NCBI GenBank assembly: GCA_036520135.1
Contig: DATDKF010000316.1
Location: 1-8,430, forward strand
DNA: 8,430 bases
Direction: 5' to 3'
Source: DASSUW01 sp036520135
Lineage (GTDB): Bacteria; Actinomycetota; Thermoleophilia; Solirubrobacterales; Solirubrobacteraceae
Shown here one piece after another: positions 6,097 to 8,430 of the stretch; positions within the stretch are counted from its first letter, which is position 1; the number at the start of each line of letters is the position of its first letter. The notes beneath the pieces were generated by a model. The model searched no databases and was not told the DNA's origin. It worked only from the letters and a program-made list of their open reading frames with translations. A program made the translations under genes and the position numbers.

Positions 6097-6492
6097 ATGC
6101 CCACGACTTCCCAGCTCGTCCGCAAGGGTCGGAACCCGAAGACCAAGAAGCTCGCGACCCCCGGTCTGAAGTCCGGCAAGGGCCGCAAGAAGCGCGTCGC
6201 CGCCCCGCAGCGGCGCGGCGTCTGCACGCGCGTCTACACGACCACGCCGAAGAAGCCGAACTCGGCGCTGCGCAAGGTCGCCCGTGTGCGGCTGACGAAC
6301 ACGATGGAGGTCACGGCGTACATCCCGGGCGAGGGCCACAACCTGCAGGAGCATTCTGTGGTGCTCGTGCGCGGCGGCCGCGTCAAGGACCTGCCGGGCG
6401 TGCGCTACAAGGTCATCCGCGGGACGCTCGACGCGGCCGGCGTGTCCGACCGTAAGAAGGCCCGCTCCCAGTACGGCGTGAAGGCGAAGTAG
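6097..6492 (+). CDS. rpsL: 30S ribosomal protein S12
   Basis: A 131-residue protein of the decoding centre in the small ribosomal subunit. It carries the near-invariant blocks RRGVCTRVYTTTPKKPNSAL (40-59), IPGEGHNLQEHS and VRGGRVKDLPGVRY. The residues that determine streptomycin response are wild type: Lys52/Lys53 correspond to E. coli K42/K43, and Lys97 to K87 (mature numbering). Asp98 is the position that is beta-methylthiolated in E. coli. Compared with E. coli S12, nine extra residues lie in the N-terminal arm; the stretch TPGLKSGKGRKKRVAAP (21-37) is rich in lysine, arginine and glycine. ATG at 6097 matches the family start MPTxxQLVRKG. No SD precedes it; a -10-like sequence does. rpsG follows after 2 nt. 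rpsL is preceded by ald rather than by the rpoC end usual in many bacteria. Confidence 0.98.
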   Translation: MPTTSQLVRKGRNPKTKKLATPGLKSGKGRKKRVAAPQRRGVCTRVYTTTPKKPNSALRKVARVRLTNTMEVTAYIPGEGHNLQEHSVVLVRGGRVKDLPGVRYKVIRGTLDAAGVSDRKKARSQYGVKAK

Positions 6493-6494
6493 CG

Positions 6495-6965
6495 ATGCCG
6501 CGCCGCGCCGCCGCCACCATCCGGCCGATCGAGCCGGATCCCGTGCACCGCTCCAAGCTCGTCTCGCAGGTCATCAACCGCGTGATGCTGGACGGCAAGA
6601 AGTCCAAGGCCGAGCGCATCGTCTACGACGCGCTGGCGATCCTCTCCGAGCGCACGGGCAAGGAGCCCGTCGAGGCGCTCGAGATCTCGATCAAGGCGCT
6701 CACGCCGGTGCTCGAGGTCAAGTCCCGTCGCGTCGGCGGCGCCACCTACCAGGTGCCCGTCGAAGTGCCCCCGCGCCGCGCCCGCACGCTCGCGGTCCGC
6801 TGGCTCGTCGAGTTCGCGCGCAACCGGCGCGAGAAGTCGATGGCGCAGCGGCTCGCCAACGAGCTGCTCGACGCGCAGTCCCAGCAGGGCGGCGCCTACA
6901 AGCGCCGGGACGACATCTTCCGCATGGCGCAGGCCAACAAGGCCTTCGCTCACTACCGCTGGTAA
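6495..6965 (+). CDS. rpsG: 30S ribosomal protein S7
   Basis: A 156-residue primary 16S rRNA-binding protein that nucleates the head of the small subunit and contributes to the E-site. Length equals the usual bacterial S7. Conserved blocks are visible: LVSQVINRVMLDGKKSKAER (22-41), VGGATYQVPVEVPPRRA with RTLAVRWLVEFARNR, and the C-terminal QANKAFAHYRW. The ATG at 6495 is two bases after the rpsL stop, so it is very probably translated by coupling from rpsL. Only a weak AAGG (6481-6484) serves as SD. In most bacteria fusA and tuf follow; here an oxidoreductase gene begins 20 nt after the TAA, so the str cluster is cut short at this point. Confidence 0.98.
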   Translation: MPRRAAATIRPIEPDPVHRSKLVSQVINRVMLDGKKSKAERIVYDALAILSERTGKEPVEALEISIKALTPVLEVKSRRVGGATYQVPVEVPPRRARTLAVRWLVEFARNRREKSMAQRLANELLDAQSQQGGAYKRRDDIFRMAQANKAFAHYRW

Positions 6966-6985
6966 ACGGGTAGGCCCATCTGGCG

Positions 6986-7930
6986 ATGCGCGCTGTCGCC
7001 GTCAGAGAGTGGGGGGACCGCAGCAAGCTCGAGCTGATCGAGCACGACGTGCCGCCCGTGGCGCCCGACGGCGTGCTCGTCCGCGTCAAGGCCGCGGGCG
7101 TGAACCCGGTCGACGCGAAGATCCGCGGCGGCTACATGGCGCAGGCGCTGCCGTTCCACTTCCCGGTGATCATCGGCTGGGACGTGGCCGGCGTCGTCGA
7201 GGAGGTCGGCCCCGCGGTCACGTGGTTCAAGCCGGGCGAACAGGTCTACGGCTACATCCGCCGCCACCACCTGCAGTTCGGCACCTACGCCGAGTACGTG
7301 ACCGCGCCCGAGGGGTTCTTCGCCCACATGCCGCCCGAGCTCTCGTTCGAGGAGGCGGCGGCGCTGCCGACGGCCGTGCTCGCCGCCCAGCAGTCGCTCG
7401 AGGCGCTCGGGCTGCGCGGCGGCGAGTCGCTGTTCATCGGCGGCGGCGCCGGCGGCGTCGGGCACCTCGCGGTCCAGCTCGCGCGCGCCCGCGGCGCGCG
7501 CGTGGTCGCCACCGCGTCCGAGGGCAACCACGACTTCCTGCGCGAGCTCGGGGCCGAGCCGCTCGATTATGCGGCCGAGGACCTGCCCGCCCGCGTGCGC
7601 GACCTGCTGTCGGACTCCGGCACCGACGCCGCGTTCGACCTGTTCGGCGGCGACGCCCGCGAGCAGGCCTTCGCTTCGCTGCGTCCCGGCGGGCGGCTCG
7701 TCTCGATCGCCCGCCCGCCGCCGGAGCCGCGCGACGGCCACCACGAGGTCCACTACATCTTCGTGCGCCCGAGCGGATACGACCTCGGCGAGCACATCAC
7801 GCCGCTGATCCAGGACGGCCGCCTGCGCCCGCACGTCGAGGAGGCGTTCCCGCTCGAGCGGGCCGCCGAGGCGCACGAGCGCATCGAGGCCGGCCACGTG
7901 CGCGGCAAGCTCGTCCTCACGGTCGACTGA
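6986..7930 (+). CDS. Zinc-independent NADP-dependent quinone-oxidoreductase-like MDR protein
   Basis: A 314-residue cytoplasmic enzyme of the medium-chain dehydrogenase/reductase superfamily, quinone oxidoreductase (zeta-crystallin-like) branch. The GroES-like N-domain (1-~120) has AAGVNPVDAKIRGGY (36-50) and GWDVAGVVEEVGPAV (64-78). The nucleotide domain has the glycine-rich loop GGGAGGVG (152-159) followed by HLAVQLARARGARVVATAS. The cysteine/histidine zinc ligands of alcohol dehydrogenases are missing, as expected for this branch. Members reduce quinones, enones or other activated alkenes with NADPH; the substrate here is unknown. ATG at 6986 gives the typical start MRAVAVREWG. Only a weak, distant purine stretch (GGGTAGG, 6968-6974) could serve as SD. 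It lies 20 nt after rpsG on the same strand, so it may be read from the ribosomal promoter. Its last 14 bp overlap the end of the convergent BFN gene. Confidence 0.93.
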   Translation: MRAVAVREWGDRSKLELIEHDVPPVAPDGVLVRVKAAGVNPVDAKIRGGYMAQALPFHFPVIIGWDVAGVVEEVGPAVTWFKPGEQVYGYIRRHHLQFGTYAEYVTAPEGFFAHMPPELSFEEAAALPTAVLAAQQSLEALGLRGGESLFIGGGAGGVGHLAVQLARARGARVVATASEGNHDFLRELGAEPLDYAAEDLPARVRDLLSDSGTDAAFDLFGGDAREQAFASLRPGGRLVSIARPPPEPRDGHHEVHYIFVRPSGYDLGEHITPLIQDGRLRPHVEEAFPLERAAEAHERIEAGHVRGKLVLTVD

Positions 7931-8387
7931 CGCGCTTGCGGACCTCGTCGGCGAGGACGCGGCGGTCCTCCGTCGAGGCGTCGGCGGCGGCGTGCTCGTC
8001 GGCCCACTCCGGGTCGACGTGGGCGGCCTCCTCGAGCACGGCGGCGTCGACGAGCAGCGGCACGCCCTCGACGAGCGCGAGCGCGATCGCGTCACTCGGC
8101 CGGGCGTCGACCGCGGTGCCGTCGCCGAGCACGACCTCGCCGTAGAACGTGTGGTCCGCGAGACGGCTGACGCGCACCTCGCGCACCGTCGTGCCGGCGG
8201 CCTTGAGCAGCGCCGCGGTGAGATGGTGGGTCATCGGGCGCGGCAGCTCGACGTCCTCCAGCAGCGCGGCGATCGTCGCCGCCTCCGGCGGGCCGACCCA
8301 GATCTTCAGCTCGTGGTCGTCGCCGGCGAGCATGAGGACGTGCTTCTCGCCGGCGCGGCGGACGTCGGTGACCTGCATCTGAACCAT
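7917..8387 (-). CDS. Bifunctional nuclease (BFN/DUF151) family protein
   Basis: A 156-residue protein whose first ~120 residues form the BFN/DUF151 domain. Family motifs are LKIWVGPPEAATIAALLEDV (27-46), LPRPMTHHL (48-56), FYGEVVL (81-87) and VDARPSDAIALAL (93-105). Plant homologues (BBD proteins) were reported to have RNase and DNase activity; the bacterial role is poorly defined, and an enzymatic function here is inferred only from the family. The C-terminal ~35 residues are charged and less conserved (EWADEHAAADASTEDRR), perhaps a flexible tail. ATG at 8387 is chosen because GAGGGAG lies six bases upstream; a second in-frame ATG at 8378 (M4) is possible. No membrane segment or signal peptide. 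Convergent with, and overlapping by 14 bp, the oxidoreductase gene. Confidence 0.92.
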   Translation of the reverse strand: MVQMQVTDVRRAGEKHVLMLAGDDHELKIWVGPPEAATIAALLEDVELPRPMTHHLTAALLKAAGTTVREVRVSRLADHTFYGEVVLGDGTAVDARPSDAIALALVEGVPLLVDAAVLEEAAHVDPEWADEHAAADASTEDRRVLADEVRKRVSRP

Positions 8388-8393
8388 CGTGGG

Positions 8394-8400
8394 CTCCCTC
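8394..8400 (-). promoter_or_regulatory. Shine-Dalgarno sequence of the BFN/DUF151 gene
   Basis: On the minus strand GAGGGAG ends six bases before the ATG at 8387, a good match and spacing for ribosome binding, and favours this start over the in-frame ATG at 8378. The remaining 30 bases to the window edge hold a GC-alternating stretch and no recognisable -10 element. Confidence 0.65.
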
Positions 8401-8430
8401 GTGAGTGGTCGCAGGCGCGCGCGCAGCGAC

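Noticed and set aside
4837..6354. A 505-codon open frame on the minus strand across ald and the start of rpsL
   Set aside because: It lies opposite genes with complete, position-exact catalytic motifs, and its translation is a low-complexity Arg/Ala/Val/Asp/Leu sequence without domain motifs. In very GC-rich DNA such shadow frames stay open because stop codons are AT-rich.
6953..8095. A 380-codon minus-strand frame across the oxidoreductase
   Set aside because: The translation is compositionally biased without domains and contradicts the motif-complete oxidoreductase and BFN genes.
8411..8423. GC-alternating run near the right edge
   Set aside because: It is a short GCGCGC stretch expected from base composition, with no repeat-unit structure beyond it.

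Overview
The window looks chromosomal and comes from a very GC-rich bacterium with strongly G/C-biased third codon positions. The gene content and style (beta' without the large trigger-loop insertion, S12 with a short basic insertion, GTG starts, many starts without a Shine-Dalgarno sequence, PucR, NIPA-like DMT and quinone-oxidoreductase families) fit an actinobacterium. My best guess is the deep-branching class Thermoleophilia (Solirubrobacterales-like). That placement is inference; no rRNA or species-specific marker is present.

Layout. 1-1326 (+) is the 3' end of rpoC, entering from the left edge. 1327-1614 is non-coding and holds two inverted repeats, a candidate promoter and a third GC hairpin. 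1615-2490 (+) is a multi-pass DMT-type transporter. 2487-3245 (-) is an alpha/beta hydrolase converging on it; the two stop codons share one CTAG. A 98-nt divergent spacer separates the hydrolase from 3344-4951 (+), a PucR-family regulator, which overlaps by 4 nt (GTGA) the start of 4948-6072 (+), alanine dehydrogenase (ald). After 24 nt come rpsL (6097-6492) and rpsG (6495-6965), then after 20 nt a zinc-independent NADP-dependent quinone-oxidoreductase-like MDR protein (6986-7930). A bifunctional-nuclease (BFN/DUF151) protein (7917-8387, -) converges on it with a 14-bp overlap.

How it fits together. The backbone is the transcription/translation str-type locus (rpoC ... rpsL-rpsG), but it is broken up: four metabolic or transport genes sit between rpoC and rpsL, and the usual fusA is not next to rpsG. 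The clearest functional unit outside the ribosomal genes is pucR-ald, which resembles in logic the AdeR-ald pair of Bacillus subtilis: a PucR-type regulator with the enzyme that deaminates L-alanine to pyruvate. The hydrolase, transporter, oxidoreductase and BFN protein have confident families but no assignable substrate.

I found no convincing novel defence, mobile or CRISPR system, no tRNA or rRNA, and no insertion sequence. The points worth a second look are the rearranged str locus, the pucR-ald coupling, the structured rpoC-transporter spacer, the S12 insertion and the apparent leaderless or SD-less starts.
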